A stretch of 64,000 bases of DNA from Brevibacillus brevis (GTDB lineage Bacteria > Bacillota > Bacilli > Brevibacillales > Brevibacillaceae), in the NCBI RefSeq assembly GCF_900637055.1, contig NZ_LR134338.1:4305001-4369000 (forward strand), written 5' to 3'. Shown here one piece after another: positions 8,299-17,010 of the stretch (position 1 is the first letter of the stretch; every line of letters begins with the position of its first letter). A program made the translations under genes and the position numbers. A model generated the notes under the pieces. That model had not been told where the DNA came from, ran no database searches, and saw nothing but the letters and a program-made list of their open reading frames with translations.

Positions 8299-9996
8299 TT
8301 ACAGGGATAGCGGAGAGGAAGCAAGATCCTCTGCTGGGATTTGCAAAGTAAATCCCGTCGCCTCTTCTTCTTGCATGGCAGCTTGCGGCACAGCTAGCTC
8401 GATTACTTCAGAGACTGTGGACACTGGAATGACTTCAATCCCTTTCATGTCTGCAAAAATACTTTGCCAGTTTTCCTGTGGAATGAGGACTCTGGTCGCT
8501 CCCGCTTGTTTGGCGGCCTCTACCTTCGCGACTACACCCCCAACTGGCTTTACCTTCCCATGAATACTCACTTCACCAGTCATGGCCAGTAAATTATCGA
8601 CAGGCTGATTCAAAATCGCCGAGTAGATCGCAGTGGCAATGGTAATTCCCGCAGAAGGCCCATCAACAGGGATGCCTCCCGGAAAATTGATATGCAAATC
8701 ATAATCATACGGGCGGACGCCCATTCTGTTCAGTACAGTCAAAACGTTTTCGATCGATCCTTTTGCCATCGACTTCCGGCGAATTGTCCGGCTGCGGCTG
8801 CCCATTTCCTCTTCCTCAGCCATTCCTGTCATCGCCAATCGACCTTGACCAGAAGCGGCTGTGGGTGAAGCAGTCACTTCAAGCTCCATTACACTGCCCA
8901 TGTTCGGACCGTACACAGCAAGTCCGTTGACCAATCCGACCTGAGGCGTATCATGCACCTGCTTTTCAGGGCGAGGCGATTTTTGACTGCTGTGCATCAC
9001 CCATTCCACATCGGCAGCCTGGATGTCTTTGCGTTCTTCCGTCAAGGCAATTCCCGCTGCGATTTGCAGTGTATTGATCGCTTCACGTCCATTGGTTGCA
9101 TAGCGCTCAATCACGGAAACAGCGCCGTCTTCAATATTCATATTCATTTTAGGCACGGCCGTACGCACGATACTCCCAATTTCTCCAGCCTTTAACGGGC
9201 GGAAAAAGATTTCCAGGCAACGGGATCGAAGCGCAGCAGGCAGTTCTTCTGGCAACCTCGTCGTCGCTCCAACCAGACGGAAGTCGGCGGGCAAACCGTA
9301 TTTGAATACGTCATGAATATGCGAAGGAATTTGGCTATTTTCCTCGCTGTAGTAAGCACTCTCCAGCATGACTTTGCGGTCTTCGAGAACTTTTAGTAAC
9401 TTATTCATCTGAATAGGATGAAGTTCCCCTATTTCATCCAGAAAAAGCATGCCACCGTGCGCTTTCGTCACAGCTCCCGGCTTTGGCTGCGGAATCCCCG
9501 CCTGCCCAAGCGAGCCTGCCCCTTGATAAATAGGATCATGTACGGAGCCGATTAACGGGTCAGCAATCCCGCGCTCATCAAAACGAGCAATCGTCGCATC
9601 AATTTCAATAAACTTGGCATCAGAAGAAAACGGTGATAGCTGATTTTTCTTCGCTTCTTCCAGCACGACCCTAGCCGCTGCGGTTTTGCCTACACCAGGT
9701 GGTCCATAAATAATGACATGCTGCGGGTTGGGACCACACAAAGCGGCACGCAACGCACGAAGCCCATCTTCTTGCCCTACAATTTCTTCCAAAGTCGCTG
9801 GTCTTGTTCTCTCCGACAGAGGTTCTGTCAACGCAACCATTCTCATTTTACGAATGGAATCAAGATCCTTTCGCGATTCCTTTTCGGTTGAGGTTTTCGT
9901 GTTTCTCTGCGCTCGCAGCAAGTTCCAAAAGTAGGTGCCGATCACGATACCAACAACCACTTCAATGACAGCAATGACCAATGTCGTATAGTCCAT
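8299..9996 (-). CDS. lonB: LonB, membrane-anchored ATP-dependent protease of sporulating bacteria
   Basis: 565 residues, close to B. subtilis LonB, which is forespore-specific. An N-terminal transmembrane segment (about 5-25, TLVIAVIEVVVGIVIGTYFW) replaces the LonA substrate domain. Then come an AAA+ module with Walker A GPPGVGKT and a Lon-type protease domain with DGPSAG and the lysine in KVKPVGGVVAKVEAAK. ATG 9996 (MDYTTLVIA) has GGGAGGGA upstream; the in-frame extension to 10047 is unsupported. It lies between clpX and lonA on the same strand, separated from clpX by a terminator, so it should have its own promoter. I could not identify a sigma-F or sigma-G site with confidence. Confidence 0.94.
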   Translation of the reverse strand: MDYTTLVIAVIEVVVGIVIGTYFWNLLRAQRNTKTSTEKESRKDLDSIRKMRMVALTEPLSERTRPATLEEIVGQEDGLRALRAALCGPNPQHVIIYGPPGVGKTAAARVVLEEAKKNQLSPFSSDAKFIEIDATIARFDERGIADPLIGSVHDPIYQGAGSLGQAGIPQPKPGAVTKAHGGMLFLDEIGELHPIQMNKLLKVLEDRKVMLESAYYSEENSQIPSHIHDVFKYGLPADFRLVGATTRLPEELPAALRSRCLEIFFRPLKAGEIGSIVRTAVPKMNMNIEDGAVSVIERYATNGREAINTLQIAAGIALTEERKDIQAADVEWVMHSSQKSPRPEKQVHDTPQVGLVNGLAVYGPNMGSVMELEVTASPTAASGQGRLAMTGMAEEEEMGSRSRTIRRKSMAKGSIENVLTVLNRMGVRPYDYDLHINFPGGIPVDGPSAGITIATAIYSAILNQPVDNLLAMTGEVSIHGKVKPVGGVVAKVEAAKQAGATRVLIPQENWQSIFADMKGIEVIPVSTVSEVIELAVPQAAMQEEEATGFTLQIPAEDLASSPLSL

Positions 9997-10148
9997 ATGC
10001 AGTCCCTCCCATGCGTCTTCGCTTGCGGTCAACTTTTTGTTCCCCAAAGAGCAGGGAAAACGTTCACGACCGTTTTGTGCATATGTAAAAGCTTCTCTTG
10101 AACGATATCAAGTAGTATTGCCCCGCAAGCGTAGACGTAAACCAACAA

Positions 10149-10182
10149 CAAAAAAACCACCTCGCTTATAACGAGATGGTTT
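10149..10182 (-). terminator. Rho-independent terminator after clpX
   Basis: Read leftward: AAACCATCTCG, 7-base loop, CGAGGTGGTTT followed by a run of T residues. One mismatch in an 11-bp stem. It separates clpX from lonB. Confidence 0.9.
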
Positions 10183-10195
10183 GTGTAGACAATGC

Positions 10196-11461
10196 TTATG
10201 CTGTTTCTTCGTGCAATTCCTGGCCTTCTTTGGTCAACAGTTGCGGCTTCACTTTGTCGCGTACCGTTTCTTCGGTAATCACGCACTTGTTGACATCTTC
10301 TCTGGAAGGCAGCTCATACATCATATCGAGCATGATTTGTTCGATAATCGCACGCAATCCACGCGCACCAGTGTTACGCTTAATCGCTTCTTTTGCGATT
10401 TGCATGAGAGCACCATTATCGAACTCCAGCTCAACACCGTCGAGACTCAGCAGTTTTTGGTACTGTTTCACCAAAGAGTTTTTCGGCTCAGTCAGGATAC
10501 GAACGAGCGTCTCCTCATCCAGTGGCTCCAAGGTAGCCAGCACTGGCAAACGACCGACGAACTCCGGAATCAGACCAAATTTCAGCAGATCTTCCGGCAA
10601 AATGTATTTCAGGTATTCTCCGGCTTTCAAATCGCCTTTTACGCCATCGCCGAAGTCTGCACCGAAACCGATGACTTTTTTACCCAGACGACGCTTGATA
10701 ATCTGCTCAACGCCATCAAATGCACCACCGCAGATGAACAAAATGTTCGACGTGTCGATTTGGATGAACTCTTGGTGAGGATGCTTGCGTCCGCCTTGTG
10801 GTGGAACACTCGCAACGGTACCCTCCAAAATTTTCAAAAGCGCTTGCTGAACGCCTTCGCCAGATACATCACGCGTGATGGATGGGTTTTCCGATTTGCG
10901 GGCTACCTTATCAATCTCATCGATGTAAATGATTCCTTTTTCAGCCTTCTCGACATCATAGTCAGCAGCCTGAATGAGCTTGAGCAAGATGTTTTCAACG
11001 TCTTCGCCCACATAGCCTGCTTCTGTCAGAGAAGTTGCGTCCGCAATCGCGAAAGGTACATTCAGAATGCGCGCCAATGTTTGCGCGAGCAACGTTTTCC
11101 CGCTACCAGTAGGACCGATCAGCATGATGTTGGATTTTTGCAACTCCACATCCTCGATCTTCGCCCCGGAATTAATCCGTTTGTAGTGGTTGTACACCGC
11201 TACAGACAAGGACTTTTTCGCCATATCTTGACCGATGACATAGTCGTCCAAGATTTTGCGAATTTCCACTGGCTTTGGAATTTCTTTCATATCGATTTCT
11301 TCTTCAGTGCCCAGCTCTTCCTGTACAATTTCATTGCACAGTTCGATACATTCGTCACAAATGTAAACACCAGGACCAGCTACCAGCTTGCGCACCTGTT
11401 CCTGGGACTTGCCGCAGAAGGAACACTTCAGTTGGCCTTTGTCGTCGTTAAACTTAAACAT
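10196..11461 (-). CDS. clpX: ClpX, ATPase subunit of ClpXP
   Basis: 421 residues, the usual size. The N-terminal zinc-binding dimerisation domain has cysteines 13, 16, 35 and 38 (CSFC and CDEC). The AAA+ domain shows Walker A GPTGSGKT, Walker B IIYIDEIDK and the RKH loop region. The IGF-type ClpP-docking loop is seen as VIGFGADF. ClpX unfolds substrates and feeds them to ClpP. ATG 11461 (MFKFNDDKGQ) matches other ClpX starts and has GAGGTGA 5 bases upstream; the GTG at 11470 overlaps that site. It follows clpP by 20 bp and is probably cotranscribed with it. Confidence 0.97.
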   Translation of the reverse strand: MFKFNDDKGQLKCSFCGKSQEQVRKLVAGPGVYICDECIELCNEIVQEELGTEEEIDMKEIPKPVEIRKILDDYVIGQDMAKKSLSVAVYNHYKRINSGAKIEDVELQKSNIMLIGPTGSGKTLLAQTLARILNVPFAIADATSLTEAGYVGEDVENILLKLIQAADYDVEKAEKGIIYIDEIDKVARKSENPSITRDVSGEGVQQALLKILEGTVASVPPQGGRKHPHQEFIQIDTSNILFICGGAFDGVEQIIKRRLGKKVIGFGADFGDGVKGDLKAGEYLKYILPEDLLKFGLIPEFVGRLPVLATLEPLDEETLVRILTEPKNSLVKQYQKLLSLDGVELEFDNGALMQIAKEAIKRNTGARGLRAIIEQIMLDMMYELPSREDVNKCVITEETVRDKVKPQLLTKEGQELHEETA

Positions 11462-11481
11462 GCGCTTCACCTCACAACGGG

Positions 11482-12063
11482 TCAGTTTTTGCGTTCGATA
11501 ATAGAGTCAATCAATCCGTAGGCCTTTGCTTCTTCTGCGCTCATGAAATTGTCGCGGTCTGTATCTTGCTCTACGCGTTCATAAGGCTGACCTGTCCGCT
11601 CAGACAAAATCTCATTCAGCTGGCGCTTCGTTTTCATAATCCATTCCGCATGAATGCGGATGTCTTCTGCTTGCCCACGCACACCACCGAGCGGTTGGTG
11701 AATCATCACTTCGGCATTTGGCAGAGCGAAGCGCTTGCCTTTTGCACCAGCAGCCAACAGAAATGCACCCATGCTGGCAGCCATGCCCACACAAATCGTG
11801 GACACATCCGGTTTGATGTACTGCATGGTGTCATAGATGGCCATTCCTGCTGTAACAGAACCACCTGGAGAGTTTATGTATAGCGATATGTCTTTGTCCG
11901 GATCTTCTGCCTGCAAGAAAAGCAACTGAGCCACAACCAGATTGGCGATTTCATCATCAATCTCGGTGCCCAAGAGAATAATCCGGTCTTTCAGGAGGCG
12001 CGAGTAAATATCGTAGGAGCGCTCGCCCCTGCTTGTTTGCTCGATGACCATAGGGATTAGCAT
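11482..12063 (-). CDS. clpP: ClpP, ATP-dependent Clp protease proteolytic subunit
   Basis: 193 residues with the catalytic triad: Ser97 in GMAASMGAF, His122 in MIHQPLGG, and an Asp near residue 171 in the TDRDNFMS segment. ClpP forms the double-heptamer chamber used by ClpX and ClpC. ATG 12063 (MLIPMVIEQTSRGERSYDIY) aligns with known ClpP starts and has AGGAGG upstream. The in-frame extension to 12177 runs through a terminator and is rejected. No tandem heptad CtsR operator was found in the short upstream gap, unlike B. subtilis clpP. Confidence 0.97.
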   Translation of the reverse strand: MLIPMVIEQTSRGERSYDIYSRLLKDRIILLGTEIDDEIANLVVAQLLFLQAEDPDKDISLYINSPGGSVTAGMAIYDTMQYIKPDVSTICVGMAASMGAFLLAAGAKGKRFALPNAEVMIHQPLGGVRGQAEDIRIHAEWIMKTKRQLNEILSERTGQPYERVEQDTDRDNFMSAEEAKAYGLIDSIIERKN

Positions 12064-12102
12064 TATGTATTTTCCTCCTTTGCCGAAAAAAGTCAATGGT
12101 GG

Positions 12103-12132
12103 AAAAACAAGGCACGATACACTCGTGCCTTG
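12103..12132 (-). terminator. Rho-independent terminator between tig and clpP
   Basis: Perfect 10-bp stem (CAAGGCACGA / TCGTGCCTTG) with a 5-base loop, followed leftward by TTTTT. The clpP ATG lies only 40 bases further on, so clpP either uses a promoter overlapping this hairpin or depends on partial readthrough. Confidence 0.88.
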
Positions 12133-12195
12133 TGGTCTTGACAGCCAGCGCTCAGGGTTAGCCTGCCCACTGACCAATCATGCGTTCTTCTAAGC

Positions 12196-13488
12196 TTATG
12201 CTGTTACTTTGCTTTCTGCAACCAGCAAATCTACTGTTTTGCGAGTTTGCACATCGCGGTACAGAGCAGCCATGCCATCTTGTGCAGAGAAGATTTTGCG
12301 CAGTTCATCTGCTGGGCGGCCGTATACGCCAGCCAGTTTATCCAGTTCTGCGTTTACGTCTTCTTCTGTTGCTTCGATGTTTTCTGCTTTGCCGATTGCT
12401 TCCAAAGTCAAGGAAGTGCGAACGCGGGATGTTGCGTCTGCACGCAATTGATCACGCAGTTGGCTCTCATCCATGCCGGAGAACTGGTAGTACAGCTCCA
12501 GAGTCATGCCTTGGTATTGCAGACGTTGACCAAATTCATTTACCATTTGATCCAATTCATGCTCAACCATTACTGCTGGCAAGTCGATCTCAGCGTTTTC
12601 AGCTGCTTTCAGAACGAGCTGCTCACGAACATATTGATCTTTTTCTTGCGCTGTTTTTTCTTCGAGTTTTTTCTTGGTGTCTGCTTTCAGCTCTTCCAGC
12701 GTGTCGAACTCGCTCACGTCTTTGGCAAACTCATCATCCAAAGCAGGCAGGTTTTTGCGCTTCAGGCTGTTCAGCTTCACTTTGAATACCGCTTCTTTAC
12801 CAGCGAGGTTAGGAGAGTGGTACTCTTCAGGGAAAGTTACGGTAATTTCTTTTTCTTCGCCGATGTTCAAGCCAGCCAGTTGCTCTTCGAACCCTGCGAT
12901 GAAAGTACCGGAACCCAGTTCCAGAGAGTAATCTTCCGCTTTACCGCCTTCAAAAGCTACTCCGTCTTGGAAGCCTTCGAAATCGATTACAGCGATATCG
13001 CCTGTTTGTGCGGCACCCTCTTCTACTGCTACGAGCTCAGCATGACGCTCTTGCATGCGCTTCAGTTCAGCGTCAACGCTCTCTTCTGTTACAGAGAAGT
13101 CTTTTTCTTCGATGGACAGACCTTTGTAGTCGCCCAGCTTCACTTCAGGCTTCACAGTTACAGTCGCTTTGAAGATCAGGTTTTTCCCTTGTTCCATTTG
13201 CGTTACGTCAACCTCTGGACGATCTACTGGCTCGATACCAGCTTCACGAACAGCTTGTCCGTATGCAGTTGGAAGCAGAATGTCAAGAGCGTCTTGGTAC
13301 AGAGATTCTACACCAAAACGGGATTCGAACATTTTGCGTGGTACTTTTCCTTTACGGAATCCTGGAACTTGAACTTTTTGAACCACTTTTTTAAACGCTT
13401 GATCCAATGCTGCGTCTACTTGCGTAGCATCTACTTCAACCGTCAGGACTCCCTGGTTATTCTCTACCTTTTCCCAATTTGCTGCCAC
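12196..13488 (-). CDS. tig: Trigger factor (ribosome-associated chaperone and prolyl isomerase)
   Basis: 430 residues. The N-terminal ribosome-binding domain carries the signature GFRKGKVPRKMFESRFG (about 43-59). It is followed by an FKBP-type peptidyl-prolyl isomerase domain (about 160-245) and a long helical C-terminal chaperone domain. The GTG start has AGGAGGGG 8 bases upstream. It is the promoter-proximal gene of the tig-clpP-clpX-lonB-lonA-ysxC array, with a good sigma-A promoter at 13590-13617. Confidence 0.97.
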   Translation of the reverse strand: MAANWEKVENNQGVLTVEVDATQVDAALDQAFKKVVQKVQVPGFRKGKVPRKMFESRFGVESLYQDALDILLPTAYGQAVREAGIEPVDRPEVDVTQMEQGKNLIFKATVTVKPEVKLGDYKGLSIEEKDFSVTEESVDAELKRMQERHAELVAVEEGAAQTGDIAVIDFEGFQDGVAFEGGKAEDYSLELGSGTFIAGFEEQLAGLNIGEEKEITVTFPEEYHSPNLAGKEAVFKVKLNSLKRKNLPALDDEFAKDVSEFDTLEELKADTKKKLEEKTAQEKDQYVREQLVLKAAENAEIDLPAVMVEHELDQMVNEFGQRLQYQGMTLELYYQFSGMDESQLRDQLRADATSRVRTSLTLEAIGKAENIEATEEDVNAELDKLAGVYGRPADELRKIFSAQDGMAALYRDVQTRKTVDLLVAESKVTA

Positions 13489-13589
13489 GTAAACTTCCCC
13501 TCCTAAATCAAATCAACAGAACATCGCCAGCCGCGCCATGGTATCTTCGCAGGCTCGGATGATAATATTCTAGCCATTATAACCATTCT

Positions 13590-13617
13590 AGTATAGCACA
13601 AATCTTTTAATTTTCAA
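13590..13617 (-). promoter_or_regulatory. Predicted sigma-A promoter for tig
   Basis: Minus-strand TTGAAA (13612-13617), 16-bp spacer, TATACT (13590-13595), about 100 bases upstream of the tig GTG. A second TATAAT lies at 13576-13581 without a good -35. The -35 box overlaps the stop codon of ysnB. Confidence 0.55.
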
Positions 13618-14153
13618 GAAGACCTCACCCAGCGACGAACAGAATAGTTCCCTCCCAATTGTGGAACCGGGTTGCCTAAATGATCATAAAACGCCACGGA
13701 TATGTAAACTTCTGTCGGGCTCGTTCCTGTCTCTTCCAAAAGAGCATATGTCGGTACATGAAAACCGCGCGGCATTTGGAGGCTGCCCGGATTCAGAAAC
13801 AAGATGTCTCTCTCTACGCCACAGGCAGGCACGTGGGAGTGACCGAATACGACTACATTTGCCCTGACCTCTTCTGCACGGTAATGAAGGCGCAGAAGAG
13901 AGCCTTTCACTCCAAAAAGATGCCCGTGCGTTTGCAGGATGTGAAGGTCGCGCCATTTCGTCTCTTGCTCAGTCGGCACCTCTTGTGTCGAATCGCAATT
14001 GCCTCGGACAAGCGTCATGTTGGAAAACGGCTCGCGCTTATGGTCGACACAAAAATCGCCACAATGCAAAATTTTTTCGACATGATGTCGTTTGACGACC
14101 TGGCTTACTTCCCGAACCAAGCCGTGGCTATCGCTCATGATGAGAATTCCCAT
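13614..14153 (-). CDS. ysnB: YsnB/YfcE-type metallophosphoesterase
   Basis: 179 residues of the compact calcineurin-like phosphoesterase family, acting on phosphodiesters with two metal ions. Motifs are DSHG, HCGDFCVDHKREPF (GD), RGNCD (GNCD), THGH, and GHSHVP near the C-terminus. The substrate in vivo is unknown for this clade. ATG 14153 gives MGILIMSDSHGL, aligning with B. subtilis YsnB; a GTG codon directly upstream is a less likely start. It follows rdgB by 30 bp, mirroring the B. subtilis rph-ysnA-ysnB order. Confidence 0.9.
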   Translation of the reverse strand: MGILIMSDSHGLVREVSQVVKRHHVEKILHCGDFCVDHKREPFSNMTLVRGNCDSTQEVPTEQETKWRDLHILQTHGHLFGVKGSLLRLHYRAEEVRANVVVFGHSHVPACGVERDILFLNPGSLQMPRGFHVPTYALLEETGTSPTEVYISVAFYDHLGNPVPQLGGNYSVRRWVRSS

Positions 14154-14183
14154 CACGCCTCACTCTCCTGTTTTCTCTCTTGT

Positions 14184-14777
14184 CTACTTGATGATTTCAA
14201 GCAGTTGCTGCATGGCACGAGCGCGGTGGCTGATCTGGTTCTTTTCTTCTGGCATGAGTTCGGCCATCATTTTGTCCATCGATGGGATGTAGAATACCGG
14301 ATCGTACCCGAAGCCGTTAGTCCCTTTTGGCTCACGCGCGATCACACCCTCGCAAGCGCCAGTGGCAATGATTGGTTCTTCGCCCGGAATCACTAATGCC
14401 AACGTACAACGGAAGCGCGCAGTGCGTTCCTGTGTCGACACTTCTTCCAGCTCTTTCAACAATTTACGCCAATTCTGCTCGTCTGTTGCATCTTCCCCAG
14501 CGAAGCGTGCGGAGTAAACACCAGGGCGTCCTTCCAGCGCATCTACTTCCAGGCCGGAATCGTCACCGAGGGCTGGCATGTTCAAGTATGTAGAGATTTC
14601 GATTGCTTTTTTCAGCGCGTTTCCTTCGAAGGTGTCCTTGTCTTCTACCACCTCAGGCACACCGTCAAACTCAGCGAGGCTAATTCCTTCCCAGCCCGCA
14701 TCTGCGAACAGTCTGTTGAATTCTTTCACTTTTCCCTGGTTACGTGTTGCGAGAACGACTTTTTTTCGATTAGGCAT
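14184..14777 (-). CDS. rdgB: XTP/dITP diphosphohydrolase (RdgB/HAM1 family)
   Basis: 197 residues. It hydrolyses dITP, XTP and related purine triphosphates to monophosphates, keeping deaminated bases out of DNA. The N-terminal VLATRNQGKVKEFNRLF and the SGLEVDALEGRPGVYSARFA active-site segment are diagnostic, with GFGYDPVFYIP near residue 155. The start overlaps the end of rph by 8 bases, implying translational coupling. Confidence 0.95.
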   Translation of the reverse strand: MPNRKKVVLATRNQGKVKEFNRLFADAGWEGISLAEFDGVPEVVEDKDTFEGNALKKAIEISTYLNMPALGDDSGLEVDALEGRPGVYSARFAGEDATDEQNWRKLLKELEEVSTQERTARFRCTLALVIPGEEPIIATGACEGVIAREPKGTNGFGYDPVFYIPSMDKMMAELMPEEKNQISHRARAMQQLLEIIK

Positions 14778-15531
14778 GACTTTCCTCCGCTACTGATTGT
14801 GCAAAAGAGAGCGTAACATCGGCGAGCGCCTCTTTTTGACTGTTAATCAAGTTGTCAATGCCGACTTTTGCAAGGGCAATCATTTCTTGTAGCTGTTCAG
14901 GAGAAAACGGAGCATCCTCCCCTGTTCCTTGCAGCTCGACAAACTTTCCTTTTCCCGTCATGACGACATTCATGTCGACAATCGCTGTAGAATCTTCTTT
15001 GTAGTTGAGATCGAGCACTGCTTCCTCGCCGACTACCCCTACTGAGGTCGCTGCCAGGAAGTCGTTGAGCGGCAGCTGTTTCCAGGTGCCACTGTCCACC
15101 AGTTTTTGCATCGCGTCTACCAATGCCACGTAGGCTCCGGTAATCGAAGCTGTCCGTGTACCCCCGTCCGCCTGGATGACATCGCAGTCCAGCCAAATGG
15201 TGCGTTCCCCCATTGCTTCAAGGTTTACAACGGAGCGCAGAGCACGTCCGATCAGACGCTGAATCTCCATCGTTCGTCCACCGACTTTTCCTTTGGACGA
15301 CTCACGCGCGTTGCGGGTCGCTGTTGCTCGGGGAAGCATGGAATACTCGGCTGTGATCCAGCCCTTCCCGCCACCACGCATAAAAGGCGGTACCCTTTCC
15401 TCCAAAGTCGCCGTACAAATCACCTTTGTGTCTCCGACTTCAATCAGGCACGATCCTTCTGCGTGTTTAATGTAATTGCGCGTAATCGTTACAGGGCGCA
15501 ATTGATCATGGGCACGGCCATCCACTCTCAT
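14770..15531 (-). CDS. rph: Ribonuclease PH
   Basis: 253 residues. This phosphorolytic 3'-to-5' exoribonuclease trims the 3' ends of tRNA precursors. It begins MRVDGRAHDQLRPVTI, typical of RNase PH, and carries GGGKGWITAEYSMLPRAT with the conserved arginine-rich RNA-binding segment after it. The AGGAGG site sits 7-8 bases upstream of the ATG. It leads the rph-rdgB-ysnB unit. Confidence 0.96.
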   Translation of the reverse strand: MRVDGRAHDQLRPVTITRNYIKHAEGSCLIEVGDTKVICTATLEERVPPFMRGGGKGWITAEYSMLPRATATRNARESSKGKVGGRTMEIQRLIGRALRSVVNLEAMGERTIWLDCDVIQADGGTRTASITGAYVALVDAMQKLVDSGTWKQLPLNDFLAATSVGVVGEEAVLDLNYKEDSTAIVDMNVVMTGKGKFVELQGTGEDAPFSPEQLQEMIALAKVGIDNLINSQKEALADVTLSFAQSVAEESHA

Positions 15532-15697
15532 TCCAAGTTCCTCCTAAATCGCTTTGTTACACTCCGCTCATTATACCAGAGGCGGGAAACGATCTGCCAC
15601 TGCACAAACGCCTCTTCCCTATTTACGTTAATTGCAAATATTCTTGTCACTTCCTCTTTTATAAAAAAATCTTGCGGTCATTGTCTGATTTGAATAT

Positions 15698-15711
15698 TAT
15701 CTAATTAGATA
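15698..15711. promoter_or_regulatory. 14-bp perfect palindrome upstream of MFS gene (possible operator)
   Basis: TATCTAATTAGATA is a perfect inverted repeat lying 32 bases before the MFS start, in a very AT-rich gap. Its position would suit repressor binding over the transporter promoter. No regulator gene is adjacent, so this is only a candidate. Confidence 0.35.
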
Positions 15712-15743
15712 TTTGATTAATTTGATGGTAGGTGAATTTATTT

Positions 15744-16991
15744 ATGAGCTTCCTATTTCTTTTAAAAAAGCCGAATTTGCAGCGTCTTTTAACCGCCAAT
15801 TTCTTAAGCGGAATCGGCGATTGGTTTAACAGTGTTGCTGTGCTCGCTCTACTGCTCGAAATAACGGGAACAGCTATCGCTGTAGGCATTACCCTCGCAC
15901 TACGTACGCTGCCTCACTTGATTTTTGGTCCGCTGGGGGGGCTGATGGCTGACCGTTTTGATCGAAAAAAAGTGATGGTCGCCTGTGATCTCGTTCGCGG
16001 CTTCGTTGCTCTCTCGTTTTTGTTCGTATCAGAAAAATCAGATTTGTGGATCGTCTATGCAGGAACGTTTTTGTTGGTTGCCTTTTCGTCGCTTTACAAT
16101 CCGGCACGAATGTCCCTGCTCCCCCAAATCGTTGCCCCTGAGGAATTGGCGACTGCAAACGCACTTGATCAAAGTATCTTCGGAATCGTGATGGCCATCG
16201 GTTCGTTGATCGGCGGTATTTTTATTGCACTGTGGGGAAGTAATCTCGCTTTTCTTTTCAATGCCCTCTCCTTTTTCGCCTCCGCTCTATTTTTGACGAG
16301 ACTGAAGGTCCACGCCTCAGCAGATGATTCTGTCAATAACGTGCAGCTGCGGCAGGCTGCCAAAGCCTCTTCGTATGGAGAGGTGATTCGCGCCATCACA
16401 TCCACACCGATTGTGTACGCCATCCTGTTGCTGAAAGCCGTGTGGCCAATCGGCGGGGGAATTATCAATGTCCTGATCAGTGTCTATGCCTATCAAGTGT
16501 TTACTGCTGGTGAATGGGGAATTGGTCTGTTGTACGGTGCGATCGGACTTGGTTTCATTATCGGGGGAATGCTCGCTCAGCGCTTTCAACGATACTTTAA
16601 CGAAGTGGCTGCCAGCAGCTTCGCTTTGGAAGGCTTTGCACTTCTTTTAACCAGCTTTTCACCCACGATTTATGTAGCGGCACTGTTCTTTTCGCTATCC
16701 ACCGTGGCGGGAGGAATGGGGAACGCGAGCGTGAATACGTTGATCATGCGGCATGTCAACCCCAGCTACCATGGCAGAGTATTTGCCTTGGATGCGACGA
16801 TCTCAAACATCCTGATCGGTCTGTCCATGCTCCTTGGCGGCTGGATTCTGACGATGGCCGACCCACGCATAGTCGGCTTTGTAGCAGGTCTTTTTGTCAC
16901 GGTCCCTTCGCTTGTGCTCGGGCTTGTTATTTGGAGAACCGTACGGGCTAGTGACAACGAGCAATTGCCGAACAAAAACCACGCTCGTTAA
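15744..16991 (+). CDS. MFS transporter (EntS/MFS_3-like exporter)
   Basis: 415 residues with about twelve transmembrane segments. The loop 2-3 motif GPLGGLMADRFDRKKVMV is the major facilitator signature A. The overall pattern resembles the MFS_3/EntS group, which exports siderophores or drugs. The ATG at 15744 (MSFLFLLKKP) is chosen because AGGTGA lies 8 bases upstream; the GTG at 15732 overlaps that site. The gene stands alone, with an AT-rich upstream region containing a 14-bp palindrome. The substrate cannot be inferred. Confidence 0.87.
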   Translation: MSFLFLLKKPNLQRLLTANFLSGIGDWFNSVAVLALLLEITGTAIAVGITLALRTLPHLIFGPLGGLMADRFDRKKVMVACDLVRGFVALSFLFVSEKSDLWIVYAGTFLLVAFSSLYNPARMSLLPQIVAPEELATANALDQSIFGIVMAIGSLIGGIFIALWGSNLAFLFNALSFFASALFLTRLKVHASADDSVNNVQLRQAAKASSYGEVIRAITSTPIVYAILLLKAVWPIGGGIINVLISVYAYQVFTAGEWGIGLLYGAIGLGFIIGGMLAQRFQRYFNEVAASSFALEGFALLLTSFSPTIYVAALFFSLSTVAGGMGNASVNTLIMRHVNPSYHGRVFALDATISNILIGLSMLLGGWILTMADPRIVGFVAGLFVTVPSLVLGLVIWRTVRASDNEQLPNKNHAR

Positions 16992-17002
16992 TACGGGCGT
17001 GG
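16974..17002 (-). terminator. Rho-independent terminator of gerM
   Basis: Stem CCACGCCCGT / ACGAGCGTGG (one G-T pair) with a 4-base loop, followed leftward by TTTTTG. It overlaps the end of the convergent MFS gene. Confidence 0.85.
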
Positions 17003-17010
17003 CTCTCTCC

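Noticed and set aside
9997..10148. Forespore sigma-F or sigma-G promoter for lonB
   Set aside because: LonB is forespore-expressed in B. subtilis, but I could not find a pair of boxes with correct spacing here with any confidence.
10181..11521. 446-codon plus-strand reading frame opposite clpX, and similar long frames opposite tig (12247-13506) and lonA (6509-7597)
   Set aside because: They mirror strongly conserved genes, have no ribosome binding sites, and are rich in Phe, Ile, Leu and Cys as expected from antisense of biased codons.
11482..12177. Longer clpP reading from 12177
   Set aside because: It would translate through the perfect terminator hairpin at 12103-12132; the ATG at 12063 has AGGAGG and matches known ClpP starts.
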